This document shows, piece by piece, positions 43,268 through 51,004 of a stretch of DNA of 64,000 nt; the stretch's first letter is position 1; every line of letters starts with the position of its first letter. This DNA comes from Clostridia bacterium (lineage in GTDB: Bacteria > Bacillota > Clostridia > Christensenellales > CAG-314): positions 1-64,000 of the forward strand of contig JAFVYC010000036.1 of NCBI GenBank assembly GCA_017500855.1. Reading direction: 5' to 3'. The notes under the pieces are model-generated. The model was not told the origin of the DNA, did no database searches, and saw only the letters and a list, made by a program, of their open reading frames with translations. Position numbers and translations under genes: made by a program.

Positions 43268-43456
43268 TTAGTCGGGAATTGCAATTTCTTCGTCAAACAG
43301 GGGCGCCGAAAAATCTTGGTGACAGTCGTTGCAAAGCACAATGTCCGGGGCAATGTCTACCATCACCCTTTTGCCAAGTTTGGACACAACGCCACTGCCG
43401 TCCATGCGTGTTACGTTTGTACTGCCACAGTACGGGCATTTCAATGTTTGTGCCAT
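43268..43456 (-). CDS. Small zinc-ribbon protein
   Basis: A 62-aa protein with CPYCGST and CNDCHQDF forming a zinc ribbon, ending in an acidic tail. ATG 43456 is chosen because AGGAGGGGG is upstream; longer frames overlap the adjacent gene. Confidence 0.65.
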   Translation of the reverse strand: MAQTLKCPYCGSTNVTRMDGSGVVSKLGKRVMVDIAPDIVLCNDCHQDFSAPLFDEEIAIPD

Positions 43457-43469
43457 TTTGCACCCCCTC

Positions 43470-44093
43470 CTAGTAGTGAATTTGCATGATGCGTACGTCG
43501 GAAAAGTCTTTTTCTTCCAATTTGTCTTTGTCGATGAAGAAACAAAGCACGCCTTCGTCGCTAAAATTGACACACGTGTCGTCCGTTTCGATGGAATCCA
43601 GTTGGAAAAGCATTTGCCAACCGTCGATGCATTCCGACCAGTAGCCGTTGTCGATGGATGGAACGCCCAAAAGCAGGTGTGTGCCATCTTCTTCTGCCAA
43701 AAATCCTTCTTCCACGCACTCAAAATCTATTGCCATTTCCCTGAAGGAAAGGTCTTGCCCATCTTCGTCCACAAGCATCAGTTGTTGCAAGTGATCGTCT
43801 GCAGGGTGGTAGATGACTCTGCAAGCGTTGGTGTCGTTTGGGTCGTAGGGCATTTCGTCCAAGTCGTAGAAAAAGTACAGCATTCCGTGCTTGGGAAGCA
43901 AGTTTTGCGTGTCGTACTTGGCAACTTCGGCAAGGTTGATTTGCGCCACGAAAGACAAATCGTACTCTTCGCCATCCACTTCCACAAACGGCCACTCGAA
44001 GCCTTCGAAAACGTCCGGCGAACCAAACAATTTGGACGAGCCAAGTGGCAACTCTTGCTCTTGGTACTTTGTTTTCAATCTGATACTGTTCAT
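43470..44093 (-). CDS. DUF1963/YwqG-like protein
   Basis: A 207-aa protein with DLSFVAQINLAEVAKYD, HGMLYFFYDLDEMP, HLLLGVPSID, GWQMLFQLDSI and a final EGVLCFFIDKDKLEEKDF: the clearest YwqG-like member of the operon. ATG 44093 follows AAGGGGG. Highly acidic. Confidence 0.85.
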   Translation of the reverse strand: MNSIRLKTKYQEQELPLGSSKLFGSPDVFEGFEWPFVEVDGEEYDLSFVAQINLAEVAKYDTQNLLPKHGMLYFFYDLDEMPYDPNDTNACRVIYHPADDHLQQLMLVDEDGQDLSFREMAIDFECVEEGFLAEEDGTHLLLGVPSIDNGYWSECIDGWQMLFQLDSIETDDTCVNFSDEGVLCFFIDKDKLEEKDFSDVRIMQIHY

Positions 44094-44117
44094 TTGAGCC
44101 CCCTTTCCAACCAAAAA

Positions 44118-44588
44118 CTAGAACACGTCTAGCCCAAGTTGGTACAACATTTCGTTGATGTCGTTGAAATTGTACTGTTGTTTGTTCAAGCAAAATGCAA
44201 TTGCAAGGTCGAACTCGCTTGCACGAGACAGGCTGTAGCCTGCCGAACCAAGCAATTGGTTTGCATCCTGCTCCGTCAATTGCAAAGCAATGCACAGCGC
44301 AAGCACGGTTTTTTTGCTTGGCACGTAGCGCTTGTCGCAACGGATTTTGGAAAAAAGCCTGCGATCGATAAGCGCTTTTTTGTAGACGTCGCTGTCCTTT
44401 TGCCCACTTTTGTCTATCAGCACAAAAAGCCTTTCGTTGAAAGATGCGCCCATGTTTTCCGCCAAGTACTGCTGTACTTGTGGAATGCTGATTTCCTTGC
44501 GAAACACAAGCCGTTTGATGGTTTTTTGCGGTACGGGTTGCTTGTTTTGGGCAATGTACCGTTTGCATTCTGCTACAATTTGTTTCAT
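44118..44588 (-). CDS. Helix-turn-helix-like protein of a conserved Firmicutes family
   Basis: The C-terminal 110 residues (FNERLFVLIDKSGQKDSDVY, then FSKIRCDKRYVPSKKTVLAL, then LLGSAGYSLSRASEFDLAI) match a family widespread in Firmicutes that resembles XRE-type DNA-binding domains and is often annotated as a hypothetical regulator. 156 aa. It is the only candidate regulator inside the 17-gene operon. The ribosome site before ATG 44588 is weak; it starts 5 bp after the preceding stop. Confidence 0.68.
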   Translation of the reverse strand: MKQIVAECKRYIAQNKQPVPQKTIKRLVFRKEISIPQVQQYLAENMGASFNERLFVLIDKSGQKDSDVYKKALIDRRLFSKIRCDKRYVPSKKTVLALCIALQLTEQDANQLLGSAGYSLSRASEFDLAIAFCLNKQQYNFNDINEMLYQLGLDVF

Positions 44589-44593
44589 GTTTG

Positions 44594-45574
44594 CTAGTTG
44601 TTTTGAACCAATCGTTCAAATTCTTGTTCAAATGCCGTTTGCTTGAAAGCATCCAAGGCAATTTCCATGTGTTTGCCAACGTTGATTTCGGCAAGTTCTC
44701 TTTGTTGAAAAAATGCGCCGGAACAAATTTTTTGCACGCTGTTTGGCAACACCACTTTTGTGATGTACTGCGACAAACCACGCCTGCCGTTGCTGTCGTT
44801 CAAAGAGGACAGCGCACGTGGGCAAATGACACGCACTCCATCCGGCACAACCACTTCGCCACCCAAACCGCTGTACAGGTACAGCAATCCGTTGCCCAAC
44901 ACAACAAAGTCTTGACCTTGGAATTTCTTCAAAAACGGCGTTCTGCAAAATGCATATGGTTGCAAATCTTCCAGAGAATGAGGAATGTCGAAGTGTTCCA
45001 CAGCCGTGTGGCTGAATGCGCCGTAGCCAATGCTTTCAAGGCCTTTTGGCAAATTGATTTTTTTCAAAAACTTGCAATACTCGAATGCGTAGTTGCCAAT
45101 TTCCCTAACGCTTTCGGGAAGAACAACTTCTTCCACAAGCAACTTGGCAAATGCGCTTTGGGCAATGCGTGTGATGCCTTCCGGCACAACAACTTTTGCA
45201 TCCGTTGTTGACACTTTCATCAACACGTTCCCCTTGATTTCCAGTTGCACGCCGTCTTGTTGTTGTGGCGCCAACAGTGTCAGTTCGTAGGTTTGGCACA
45301 CGTCCACCCAGTCGCCTGCAACTTGGTAGCCGTCGCCGTAGGAAAAGGTTGTGGGTTGATCAAACTTCAACAAGCATTCGCCCTTGTGGGGAATTTGCAA
45401 AAGCACGCCGTCTTGGTTGACTTGCTTGACAAGGGCATCTTGCCCCAATCCAAGCAGTGCAATTTTGCCACCTTGTTCAACAACCTCTTGGTAGCAACCG
45501 TCGCCACCTGCCTTTTGGTTGTTCTTTTCCTTGATTTCTTGCCATTTGACTTGCAAAAACAGCCTTTTTGACAT
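44594..45574 (-). CDS. BspA-type leucine-rich repeat protein
   Basis: The 326-aa protein has LRR_5 repeats from about residue 135 on (VVPEGITRIAQSAFAKL, VVLPESVREIGNYAFEYC, INLPKGLESIGYGAFSHT). It has no signal peptide, so unlike most BspA-like proteins it is cytosolic. AAAGGAG precedes ATG 45574. A binding or sensing role is inferred. Confidence 0.82.
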   Translation of the reverse strand: MSKRLFLQVKWQEIKEKNNQKAGGDGCYQEVVEQGGKIALLGLGQDALVKQVNQDGVLLQIPHKGECLLKFDQPTTFSYGDGYQVAGDWVDVCQTYELTLLAPQQQDGVQLEIKGNVLMKVSTTDAKVVVPEGITRIAQSAFAKLLVEEVVLPESVREIGNYAFEYCKFLKKINLPKGLESIGYGAFSHTAVEHFDIPHSLEDLQPYAFCRTPFLKKFQGQDFVVLGNGLLYLYSGLGGEVVVPDGVRVICPRALSSLNDSNGRRGLSQYITKVVLPNSVQKICSGAFFQQRELAEINVGKHMEIALDAFKQTAFEQEFERLVQNN

Positions 45575-45580
45575 ACGTGT

Positions 45581-46129
45581 TCACTCCTTTTTGTCCGTTC
45601 GGGACAAACTTTCGTAGTAGCATTGATCGTGCGAGCCAAGCCCCGTTTGGGGAAGGTTCAACGCCATTGTTCTTTCCACAAGCACTTTGTCTTGGAAAAT
45701 TTGCTTGCGATTTTGGGCAAATTGTTGCCAATTTTGCAACACGTGTGCCCTTGTTTGCTCGTCGTTGGTCAAGTTGCAGTACTTTTGGTACAACGCATTT
45801 GCCTCGTCCAAGCGCATTGGAAATTTTCCAAACAGCCCACCAAACACTTCGGCAAGGTAGAAAATTGCTTGTTCACAGCCTTGCTCCGTTGCCTGTTCAA
45901 GCATTTGCAATGCCTGTGTTTGCAAGTTGTCGTAGCCCAAAAACGTTCCGTTGAGTTTGGAAAACCTACAACTGCTTTGCAGTAGCATTGCCAACGCCAA
46001 AAACACACGTGCTTGTGCGTTGCTTGGCGCTTGTTGTTGCAAAACTTGCATTTCTTGCTGTGTGGGTTTGTTCCAAGGCGTGTTTTGCAGTTTGGTTTTG
46101 ATGCTTTCAATTGCTTGTTTAAGTTGCAT
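45581..46129 (-). CDS. Sel1-like helical protein
   Basis: A 182-aa Gln-rich helical protein with a Sel1-like unit ALQMLEQATEQGCEQAIFYL. GGGGG precedes ATG 46129. Six bases separate it from the leucine-rich gene. Confidence 0.62.
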   Translation of the reverse strand: MQLKQAIESIKTKLQNTPWNKPTQQEMQVLQQQAPSNAQARVFLALAMLLQSSCRFSKLNGTFLGYDNLQTQALQMLEQATEQGCEQAIFYLAEVFGGLFGKFPMRLDEANALYQKYCNLTNDEQTRAHVLQNWQQFAQNRKQIFQDKVLVERTMALNLPQTGLGSHDQCYYESLSRTDKKE

Positions 46130-46161
46130 TTTTTGCCCCCGTGGTGGGTTTTTGCTGTTGG

Positions 46162-46437
46162 TCAGCCTTGTTGCTCTTGCTTTAGTTCAGTCAGCAATTC
46201 CAATAGTTCTTCCACTTTGTAGCGGTGTTTCCAATCCAATTCGTGCTGATCCGTTTCCCAAGTGCTTCGGCCACTCATCAAAATGCCTGCAATGTAGTCG
46301 CAGTAGCCGGCGTGATGCGATCGCCAATAGGAATTGCCAAGAATGCTCAGTTTTTGTTCCAACGTTTTGTCGGTGCCAACAATGCATTCCAGTTCTTGTT
46401 GCAGTTGTTCAATTCTTTGCAGTTTTTCCGCCGTCAT
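46162..46437 (-). CDS. Small unknown protein, first gene of the 17-gene operon
   Basis: A 91-aa protein with two helices (coiled-coil-like start, TAEKLQRIEQLQQELECIV) and a Trp/His-rich middle. ATG 46437 follows AAAGGGGG. I do not see a convincing -35/-10 pair for the operon upstream; only a TGTGAGATAAT extended -10-like box at 46488-46498 on the minus strand. Confidence 0.58.
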   Translation of the reverse strand: MTAEKLQRIEQLQQELECIVGTDKTLEQKLSILGNSYWRSHHAGYCDYIAGILMSGRSTWETDQHELDWKHRYKVEELLELLTELKQEQQG

Positions 46438-46650
46438 GTTTCCCCCTTTTGTGGCAAAGTACCAACACGTGGTTTGCCAACACACACATTATCTCACATT
46501 CTTGTGGAAATTTGGTCGCATTTCAAGCGACATTTTGCGCTGTTGCTTTCCATTGCCATGCATTGCAAATGCAAGATAATTTGCTTGCGTTTTTCTTGTT
46601 TCTTTTTGTCGGTTTTTATTGTATAATAGCATATACAGTGAGGTAAAGAC

Positions 46651-46839
46651 ATGCTAGAATTTACAAAAGGCTTTGAGTCGGTAAACAAGACGTTTCGCCT
46701 GCCCGTGCCAATTGTTGAACAGTTGGAAACACTTGCAGGAAAGTACAACACATCGGTAAACAAAATTGTTATTCAATGCTTGGAGTACGCCTTGGAAAAC
46801 ATTGCCGACCCCGACCAAAAGTCAAACAAGGTTTCCTAA
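46651..46839 (+). CDS. Small ribbon-helix-helix protein
   Basis: A 62-aa protein with an N-terminal strand (KTFRLP) and two helices (PIVEQLETLAGKYNTSVNKI, then VIQCLEYALEN), the Arc/MetJ fold. TGTATAAT lies about 25 bp upstream and GAGGT before the ATG. It diverges from the 17-gene operon across about 210 bp, so it could control that operon or itself. Confidence 0.72.
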   Translation: MLEFTKGFESVNKTFRLPVPIVEQLETLAGKYNTSVNKIVIQCLEYALENIADPDQKSNKVS

Positions 46840-46846
46840 CCATTCA

Positions 46847-46876
46847 GCCGTCCCTTTGGGACGGCACTTTTCCTTT
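46847..46876 (+). terminator. Terminator of the ribbon-helix-helix gene
   Basis: GCCGTCCC and GGGACGGC form a stem, followed by ACTTTTCCTTTTT. Confidence 0.75.
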
Positions 46877-46882
46877 TTGCGC

Positions 46883-47098
46883 CTAGTTTGCAGTTTCGCC
46901 GTGGCAAACGCTCATTATGTCGCCAATGTCGCAGTTCAACACTTGGCAAATGCGCAAAATAACGTCCATGGAAACTTTTTTGTCTCGCCTGAGGCTTGTC
47001 ATTGTGTTGGGCGCCATGTCGGTGGCTCGCCTGAGGTCGGCTTTGCTCATTTTTTTGTCTACAAGCAACTTCCAAAGCTTGTTGTAGCTAATTGTCAT
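46883..47098 (-). CDS. Small XRE-type (HTH_26-like) DNA-binding protein
   Basis: A 71-aa protein consisting of one helix-turn-helix domain (NKLWKLLVDKKMSKADLRRA, then MAPNTMTSLRRDKKVSMDVI). Start at 47098 behind AAAGGGG. A decayed relative lies at 50468-50536 in the island after the tRNA gene. Confidence 0.8.
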   Translation of the reverse strand: MTISYNKLWKLLVDKKMSKADLRRATDMAPNTMTSLRRDKKVSMDVILRICQVLNCDIGDIMSVCHGETAN

Positions 47099-47410
47099 GT
47101 GTGTTCCCCTTTGGTTGTTTTGATTGCAATTTGCAACGACGCTTGCGACCCAAAAGCCACTTGCACGGTTGCAATTTGCACACATGTTTGCAAGATAAAC
47201 ATCTTGCAAAACTATTTTACCACATCGAAATGCATTTTGCAATACCAATGCAACAAAAAGTGAAAAGTTTTTTGCAAACTTTCGCAAAAACTTGATGGAC
47301 TTTGCCAATTTGTTGCATTTGTTTCGCAACAACAAGCGCTTGTAACCGCCTGTGTTGTTGAACGAAAACACACAACAAAAATTCAAAACGGGCAACAAAA
47401 AAAACACGGC
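47099..47410. other. Noncoding leader region
   Basis: No gene supported. It is rich in TTGCAA and GCAAAA words and holds the untranslated leader of the HTH gene. Confidence 0.35.
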
Positions 47411-47808
47411 ATATGCGTGTTCTCCGTTAAGGAGAACACGCAGTCAAATCCGTCTTCGACGGGTGAAATCCGCTCTCGGCGGATGAAATCGCTCTTGCGA
47501 TGAAATCCTGCTTCGCAGGGTTATATGATAGACGGATTTGATTTCATCCAAGGCTTGACCTTGGATTTCATCTGAGCAAAGCGAAGATTTCATCGTGGTT
47601 ACACCACGATTTCATTCAACGAACAGAAAAAGAGATAACATTTCAGCTACAAACTGATTTGTTATCTCTTTCTGTCGTTATAAGAACCTGCTACGCAGAA
47701 CCTTGTTATTGGCTCTGCTCATAATAAGGGTTTGGGTATCCCATCATGCATTTGACCAGTCAAATGCCATGCTTGCACTTAGCGGTGTTTTCCAATTTGT
47801 CCGCTAAG
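47411..47808. repeat. Hairpin-rich repeat element without an ORF
   Basis: At least nine perfect or near-perfect stem-loops in 400 bp. They include GCGTGTTCTCC/GGAGAACACGC (47415-47441); a run of small hairpins (CCGTC/GACGG, ATCCGC/GCGGAT, ATCGC/GCGAT, CCTGC/GCAGG, ATCCAAGG/CCTTGGAT, ATCGTGG/CCACGAT) each joined by GAAATC or its complement; a long inverted repeat ACAGAAAAAGAGATAACA with TGTTATCTCTTTCTGT (47623-47675); then GCATTTGAC/GTCAAATGC (47749-47766) and CTTAGCGG/CCGCTAAG (47778-47808). Related hairpin trains joined by GATGAAATC occur in other bacterial genomes; I read this as a non-autonomous mobile or structured RNA element. Confidence 0.7.
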
Positions 47809-47948
47809 AACATCACGCATATGCGGTGTTTTTGTTTTGTTCAAAATCCTAGGGGTGTTTTGGGCCAACAATAGTTTTTCTTCGTTTTGCGCCACCCAAA
47901 CGGGGTAGCAATTTGCCGTTTCCACAAACCTTTCAGCCAAGCCTCCAA

Positions 47949-48329
47949 CTATTGAAAGAACATTCCGGATTTGAGTGCTTCCAACATGATGGTTGCACTG
48001 CTGGAGTTGGTTGCAAGTGGAATTTTTTGCACGTCGCAAAGGCGAAGCAACGCCGAAACGTCCGGTTCGTGCGGTTGCGCCGTGAGTGGGTCACGAAGAA
48101 AAATTATCAAATCCAAATCGCCGTTGGCAAGCATTGCGCCAATTTGTTGGTCGCCACCAAGTGGGCCACTTTTCATGCGTTGAATGGGCAATGCCGTTTC
48201 GCCCATGATGAGCGTGCCTGTTGTGCCCGTTGCATACAATTCGTGGTTAGAAAGTGTTTCTTTGTAGTTTTTTGCAAGTTGGATGATTTCGTCCTTCTTT
48301 TTGTCGTGTGCAATCAATGCAATTTTCAT
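47949..48329 (-). CDS. mgsA: Methylglyoxal synthase
   Basis: The 126-aa protein matches MgsA in length and motifs: [32 protein letters not shown] and the catalytic Asp region [18 protein letters not shown]. It converts dihydroxyacetone phosphate to methylglyoxal plus phosphate, a bypass that relieves sugar-phosphate stress, which fits a sugar-specialised cell. AAGGAGG precedes ATG 48329. It is a single gene with its own promoter. Confidence 0.95.
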   Translation of the reverse strand: MKIALIAHDKKKDEIIQLAKNYKETLSNHELYATGTTGTLIMGETALPIQRMKSGPLGGDQQIGAMLANGDLDLIIFLRDPLTAQPHEPDVSALLRLCDVQKIPLATNSSSATIMLEALKSGMFFQ

Positions 48330-48394
48330 TTTGCGCCTCCTTGTGCGTTAGATACGTTGCCTTTTGCAACGCTTGGGCAAACGCCCTTTTGTGC

Positions 48395-48423
48395 ATTATA
48401 CCACATTGCAAGGCAAAAATCAA
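48395..48423 (-). promoter_or_regulatory. Promoter of mgsA
   Basis: Minus-strand TTGATT (48423-48418) and extended TGGTATAAT (-10 at 48400-48395) with 17-bp spacing, about 65 bp before the start codon. Confidence 0.75.
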
Positions 48424-49068
48424 CAGTTGCAACTTTGTTTTGTGGTTGGCTTGGGCAAGGAAAATGCAACTTGCAACGCCGTGCAACGGCAATTGAGTCT
48501 TACCAAAAAACTTGCACAAGAAACCTTCTTTGCGTGCGAGAATTTTGCAAATGCGCCACACAAAGCAACAGGAAAAAGTTGCCAACTTTTTGCAAAATTG
48601 CGTTTTGAGACCGGCAGAGAATTCAACTTTTTTCAGTAATTTGCAGCAAAACGAAACAAAATCGCACCACGGGTGCGTGGTTTAGAAAAAAACATTACAC
48701 AAAAATACGTCTTTGACACAAGATTGCTGTTGCGCCCCTATTTCAAAATTCTCATTTTCCCTTGATGGAAAGTTGTTGGTTGATGCAACAAAGTGCCGAG
48801 AAATCACACCACGTGTGCGTGGTTTTGAAAAAATGCCTTTTTGATTGCACTTTTTCACAAATGAAATTTTTTTGCATATAATATAACAAACCGATTGGCA
48901 GTTTTCCACGATATTGCACAACGGGGTTGGTGTTTTGTGTTTTCCCAACAGAACACACGCCCACGTTTTGAATGTGGCTTTTGGGTATGCAAGCACGCAG
49001 GTGCGCCAAAAAGTTTGGAGTGTTGCAAGTTCTTTTGAACAAAATTTTGCACCACCACGCAAAACAAG
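48424..49068. other. Noncoding region upstream of the tRNA gene
   Basis: No gene is supportable. Two short inverted repeats of the same form, ACCACGGGTGCGTGGT (about 48665-48680) and ACCACGTGTGCGTGGT (about 48807-48822), are each followed by a run of A with T-runs on the opposite strand. Confidence 0.4.
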
Positions 49069-49097
49069 TTGAAATCTTTGCCAAACTGTGCTATAAT
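49069..49097 (+). promoter_or_regulatory. Promoter of the tRNA gene
   Basis: TTGAAA (49069-49074) and TATAAT (49092-49097) with 17-bp spacing, 14 bases before the tRNA. Confidence 0.85.
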
Positions 49098-49111
49098 ATG
49101 CTAACAGACAT

Positions 49112-49188
49112 CGAGGTGTGGCTCAGCTTGGTAGAGCGCTACGTTCGGGTCGTAGAAGTCGCAGGTTCAAATCCTGTCACCTCGACCA
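49112..49188 (+). tRNA. tRNA-Pro, anticodon CGG
   Basis: The acceptor stem CGAGGTG pairs with CACCTCG, the anticodon stem CTACG/CGTAG encloses loop TTCGGGT (anticodon CGG, G37), the T loop is TTCAAAT, and CCA is encoded at 49186-49188. Typical of bacterial proline tRNAs that start with C. Confidence 0.95.
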
Positions 49189-49194
49189 ACGGTG

Positions 49195-49255
49195 GCGACC
49201 TCCCCTTGTGGTCGCAAAACAAAGCAGTTCACACAACGTGAACTGCTTTTTGTTT
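49195..49255 (+). terminator. Double hairpin after the tRNA
   Basis: GCGACC/GGTCGC (49196-49215) is followed by the strong stem AAAGCAGTTCAC with GTGAACTGCTTT (49221-49249) and a T-run. Confidence 0.8.
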
Positions 49256-49367
49256 TTCTTCTGTTTGCGTGCCAACCTAAACTTACATAAATACTTTCAT
49301 GATTCTATTCAATGCGTTTTTCTGACTGCTAGAAAAAAAGGGGGCTCGCTATCATTTTCTTTCCCAC

Positions 49368-49925
49368 CTAATCCTTTATTCCAAAGGCTCTCCGTGTTTG
49401 AAAATCGCAATCTACAATTTTATAATTAAAAAAGTTAAAAAGCTCATTGTGCTGTTTGTAAAAGTACATTGCTACGCGACAAAGCTTGTCACATAACATC
49501 CTTACATTTACACAATATTTTTTGTTTACAGCAATTTCTTTTCCATTAACTTCTACTATTCTTGCTTCTGAACAATTTACACAAACACTTGCGCCTTCTT
49601 CCTTTCGATACAATAATTCAAAATATTCAATATCTTGTTTTTTGCCCTCAATATTGGGATTGCCTTGATGCAATATTGAACATCTCAAAGAATATACTAG
49701 TTCGCCACTCAAGTACGGCATACCTGTTGTATCTTCTGGATCCTTTTCATATTCCCCGATATATTCGTCGAACCATTTTATGTAGCGTTGTTTTGTGTGT
49801 TTTTCCATTTTCGGATATTTAGCCTTGCCACATATATCTGGTAAAATCAGAGCCGTAGCTAAGGCCGCCATATAACAGCCATGATCCAAACAATATTCCA
49901 CTTCTCTAACAAGTTCGTTTATCAT
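49368..49925 (-). CDS. Unknown protein in the AT-rich island
   Basis: A 185-aa protein of mainly helical character, MINELVREVEYCLDHGCYMA at the start and a Cys-containing middle (CVNCSEARIV). I start at ATG 49925 behind AAAGGA, nine codons inside the open frame. Its AT-rich codon use differs sharply from the flanking genes. Family not recognised with confidence; similar small helical proteins are common accessory genes in Firmicutes. Confidence 0.6.
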   Translation of the reverse strand: MINELVREVEYCLDHGCYMAALATALILPDICGKAKYPKMEKHTKQRYIKWFDEYIGEYEKDPEDTTGMPYLSGELVYSLRCSILHQGNPNIEGKKQDIEYFELLYRKEEGASVCVNCSEARIVEVNGKEIAVNKKYCVNVRMLCDKLCRVAMYFYKQHNELFNFFNYKIVDCDFQTRRAFGIKD

Positions 49926-50170
49926 ATAAATTCCTTTTTTCCTGTTACGCATTCGTAAATTAGTGACTCTTTGTATTCTTGTAGTTTTTCGATTATGTCT
50001 TGCATTGTTTTAATAACGTAATCACTTTTGTCTCACGTTTCATCAAAATATGACAATATGATTTGTGGGCAACCAGGCAACAGAACCGTTGTTCGATTAA
50101 GATTCTCTTTGAGATGCTTAAAAACATTACTCACGAAATTCTTTTCAATCCCGACTGCCCTATTCTCTAT

Positions 50171-50446
50171 TTACAAACCGTAATAGTAATCTTTGAATTT
50201 TTCTGCCATCAACTTACGACGTTCTACGAGAAATTCTTCGTAGTTTTCAAAAGTCTTGTCGACAACAGAAAGTAGTATGCAGTTCATTGCCAAATTGTCT
50301 TTGAGTTTGTCTAAATCGGTAATTGAGCCACACTTAATTAGTTTAGTTGCACACTGTTCAACCGTAAGTGCAAAACACTCACTTGGTGCTTTTTCCCAAA
50401 TTGAGCTGTTTACTGGTCTATCAAGAAAAGCTTGTTTAGCGTACAC
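50171..50446 (-). CDS. Possible small or truncated protein
   Basis: A 91-aa frame with GTG start and no clear ribosome site: sequence is helical and charged (DLDKLKDNLAMNCILLSVVD, then EEFLVERRKLMAEKFKDYYY). The frame is open a little further upstream without a start, and a decayed HTH reading lies immediately before it, so this may be the C-terminal remnant of a longer gene. Confidence 0.4.
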   Translation of the reverse strand: MYAKQAFLDRPVNSSIWEKAPSECFALTVEQCATKLIKCGSITDLDKLKDNLAMNCILLSVVDKTFENYEEFLVERRKLMAEKFKDYYYGL

Positions 50447-50467
50447 AAACTGAGCCCTGCCATCTTA

Positions 50468-50536
50468 AATCATCTCACGCTTGCCTGGCTCCTTGTCGAT
50501 CAGTAATTTCCATAATTTCTAGTAGCTAATCGTACA
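50468..50536 (-). pseudogene. Remnant of an HTH_26-like gene
   Basis: The minus strand reads C-T-I-S-Y-stop-K-L-W-K-L-L-I-D-K, matching the start T-I-S-Y-N-K-L-W-K-L-L-V-D-K of the intact gene at 46883-47098, with an internal TAG and then divergence. It marks gene decay in the island. Confidence 0.65.
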
Positions 50537-50838
50537 TCTGCTATTGTGAAGCACTTTTAAATTATTATATCACAAAATCAAAAAGATCTCAATTGGGAAC
50601 GCAAGGGTTTATTTATTTTTCCAAGAGACATTTATCAAAAAACGAGATAAAAATATAGGAACCCCAAAAGGGTGAAAGGAAAAAATATTTTTATCGACCA
50701 AAATTCACTTCAAAAAATCCCCACAAAATACTACTTGAGAGTTAAACACGCCTTGCACATATATCCTCACCCCCACCACGTCGCACAACAAAATGAAAAA
50801 ATTTGTTGGTGTGTTCACAAAAAATTTTTCAATACCTA
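50537..50838. other. Noncoding right edge of the island
   Basis: AT-rich sequence without a supported gene; composition returns to the local average near the promoter at 50839. Confidence 0.35.
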
Positions 50839-50867
50839 TTGAAATTTGCTTTTGCACATGATACAAT
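50839..50867 (+). promoter_or_regulatory. Promoter of the surface-protein gene
   Basis: TTGAAA (50839-50844) and TACAAT (50862-50867) with 17-bp spacing. Confidence 0.75.
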
Positions 50868-51004
50868 TTTGCTAGAACAAAAAATGCAAAAGGAGGTGGG
50901 TTGATATCAAAGACGAATTCTACCGCAGTAGCGAATTTGCCAAAACAACCGAATACCAACACTTCCCAGCAGAGTGCTACCTGAAGCCCAAGGAGGAAAA
51001 CGCC

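Noticed and set aside
47411-47675. CRISPR array or rho-independent terminator cluster
   Set aside because: Hairpins differ in sequence, only the six-base linker repeats, and there are no equal-length spacers or T-runs after most stems.
48682-49062. Protein of 126 aa upstream of the tRNA
   Set aside because: Composition is not coding-like, and the frame runs through two inverted repeats and antisense to the tRNA promoter region.
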